In this document: positions 62,987-64,000 of the stretch, one piece after another
How positions within the stretch are numbered: position 1 is the stretch's first letter
Layout: each line of letters starts with the position of its first letter
Assembly (NCBI RefSeq): GCF_027920805.1
Contig: NZ_JANWOI010000001.1
Span: 372,001-436,000 of the forward strand
Reading direction: 5' to 3'
DNA length: 64,000 nucleotides
Source: Govania unica
GTDB lineage: Bacteria; Pseudomonadota; Alphaproteobacteria; Sphingomonadales; Govanellaceae
The notes under the pieces: generated by a model
What the model was told of the DNA's origin: nothing
Database searches by the model: none
Seen by the model: the letters and a program-made list of their open reading frames with translations, nothing else
Position numbers and translations under genes: made by a program

Positions 62987-63310
62987 ATGAAAATCACACC
63001 GGACAGTTCGCTTTTCACAGCTCTCTCCAATCTGCCGTCACAGGCGGATGTGCGCAAGCGTGCCGGGCAGAATCAAAATCAGATTGGTTCGAAGGATGAG
63101 CTGGTCCGCCGGGCGCTGTCGGATGGCAATCTGCGTCAGCAGGCCGTTAAACGTGCAGCCGATATCCGGGCGGCGGGGCAGTCCCAGACAGTCGATACAA
63201 CGCAACGCGGCAGCGTCAGCCGGGAAGTTCCGTTCGCCGCCCCTGACAGTGCCAGTGGCACCGCGCCACAGTTCCGGCGACTCGGACAGCTCGTCGATCT
63301 CCGCGTCTAA
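62987..63310 (+). CDS. Small hydrophilic protein, unknown function
   Basis: The 107-residue product is charged and Gln/Ser/Arg-rich (SQADVRKRAGQNQNQIGSKD, VKRAADIRAAGQSQTVDTTQ) with no signal, membrane helix or motif I recognise; it may be largely disordered. It is 86 bp after ccmI on the same strand. The composition suggests a real gene, but I cannot assign a role. Confidence 0.5.
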   Translation: MKITPDSSLFTALSNLPSQADVRKRAGQNQNQIGSKDELVRRALSDGNLRQQAVKRAADIRAAGQSQTVDTTQRGSVSREVPFAAPDSASGTAPQFRRLGQLVDLRV

Positions 63311-63470
63311 ACTGCAGTTGTTTGGTTTATTTTCCGGGCTTACCCAATTGCCGGGAGCGTATGCGCTGAATGGGCGGGAGTCTGTGCGGGACACGGAGGT
63401 TATTCCTCCCCTTTGCCAATCTTGCGCAGGTTTAAAGATATCCCACTGTGATTGCCGGCAATGACAACTG
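63311..63470. repeat. Intergenic region with a decayed copy of the palindromic repeat
   Basis: ATTGCCGGCAATGACAACTG (63451-63470) matches the outer ends of the GGGCTTGACCC repeat arms with the centre deleted. No gene is seen here. Confidence 0.45.
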
Positions 63471-64000
63471 TTATTCAGCCGGTTTGTCGCTGTCGTCCGC
63501 CGGGGTGTGGCGCTGGATGAGCGGCAATTGCAGCATGGCGAAGACGAAGCTCAAGGGCAGGAACAGGACAATCTTGGAGGTGATCCAGGTCTCCGTCGAA
63601 GTCAGACGCCAGACCACTTCGTTCAAGCCTGCCATGGTCAGGAAAAACCAGGCCCAGCGGCGGGTCATGAGGGCCCAGCCTTCATCGCTCAGGGTCGGGA
63701 ATGAGCTTCCCATGACGATCTTGAGATAGGGCTTGCGGGTCCACAGGCCGAAAAACAGCGCGCCGCTGAACAGGGCATAAAGAATGGTCGGCTTCAGCTT
63801 GATAAAAAGCTCATTCTCGAAAATCAGCGTGGCGCCGCCAAAGATCAGAACCACCGCGCCTGACACCCAGAGCATGACCGGAATGCGGCCGGCGGTGAGG
63901 CGGGCGGCGATCATGGCGATGAGGGTCGCCACCATGAAGGCGGCGGTCCCGGCGAAAATGCCGAATTTGCTGTTGACCGCGAAAAAGGTCACCAGCGGGC
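63471..64000 (-). CDS. yciB: Inner-membrane-spanning protein YciB (septation protein A), 5' partial
   Basis: At least 176 residues are in the window. The frame continues past base 64000, and the N-terminal residues preceding PLVTFFAVNSKFGIFA are cut off; the GTG at 63992 is therefore not the true start. It has about five membrane helices, with AAFMVATLIAMIAARLT, KPTILYALFSGALFFGLWT, DEGWALMTRRWAWFFLTMAG and LNEVVWRL, the YciB pattern. It functions in envelope integrity and septation; the precise role is debated. Confidence 0.88.
   Translation of the reverse strand, partial: PLVTFFAVNSKFGIFAGTAAFMVATLIAMIAARLTAGRIPVMLWVSGAVVLIFGGATLIFENELFIKLKPTILYALFSGALFFGLWTRKPYLKIVMGSSFPTLSDEGWALMTRRWAWFFLTMAGLNEVVWRLTSTETWITSKIVLFLPLSFVFAMLQLPLIQRHTPADDSDKPAE

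Overview
The window is 64 kb of high-GC DNA from an alphaproteobacterium. The evidence is the gene content and order: a complete ccmABCDEFGHI cluster divergent from acnA, DUF2794 and CHCC zinc-finger proteins, an Aap-type amino-acid ABC transporter, TonB-dependent receptors with the plug motif seen in Sphingomonadales, Caulobacterales and Kordiimonadales relatives, and dispersed palindromes built on a GGGCTTGACCC core. The order cannot be fixed from sequence alone. There is no rRNA, no intact tRNA and no CRISPR array.

Layout. (1) 1-3722: the 3' part of a giant repeat-rich autotransporter and its terminator. (2) 3744-9000: a mobile region. A 5'-truncated OsmC gene abuts a decayed IS630-family element. 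The IS abuts a small integrative element with HGGxSTG protein, HUH replication protein, AlpA-like protein, an unknown gene and a tyrosine integrase. It ends in 11-bp repeats and the 3' half of a tRNA-Arg(CCG) gene, the likely attachment site. (3) 9422-11726: an unrecognised accessory operon of three genes joined by 4-bp overlaps: a SAP-like protein, a zinc-ribbon serine hydrolase with a C-terminal membrane helix, and a 57-residue protein. This is the best candidate here for an undescribed system. (4) 11848-19044: a locus that looks built for proline-containing peptides: periplasmic cyclophilin, TonB receptor, DUF2817 peptidase, prolyl aminopeptidase, POT transporter and an XRE-cupin regulator. 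(5) 19405-24166: general amino-acid ABC transporter aapJQM, with aapP convergent and linked to an SDR gene. (6) 24512-32690: TonB receptor, esterase, FAD oxidoreductase, nitrilase, small membrane protein, then eda and kdgK. manD lies opposite, so mannonate could be taken to pyruvate and glyceraldehyde-3-phosphate. (7) 34088-41635: a LysR regulator, a dehydrogenase-aminotransferase-ThDP decarboxylase operon, and divergently a hydroxylysine-kinase-like and phospho-lyase-like pair; together they suggest amino-acid degradation. (8) 41871-64000: mostly housekeeping genes: GNAT, polA (proofreading residues lost), zinc-finger protein, ABC ATPase, nadB, DUF2794, htpG with a heat-shock-type promoter, two envelope proteins, acnA, ccmA-I and yciB (cut by the window end).

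Functions are assigned from motifs read by eye. No database search was run. Percent identities, family accessions and experimental functions are therefore not claimed beyond the motifs described.
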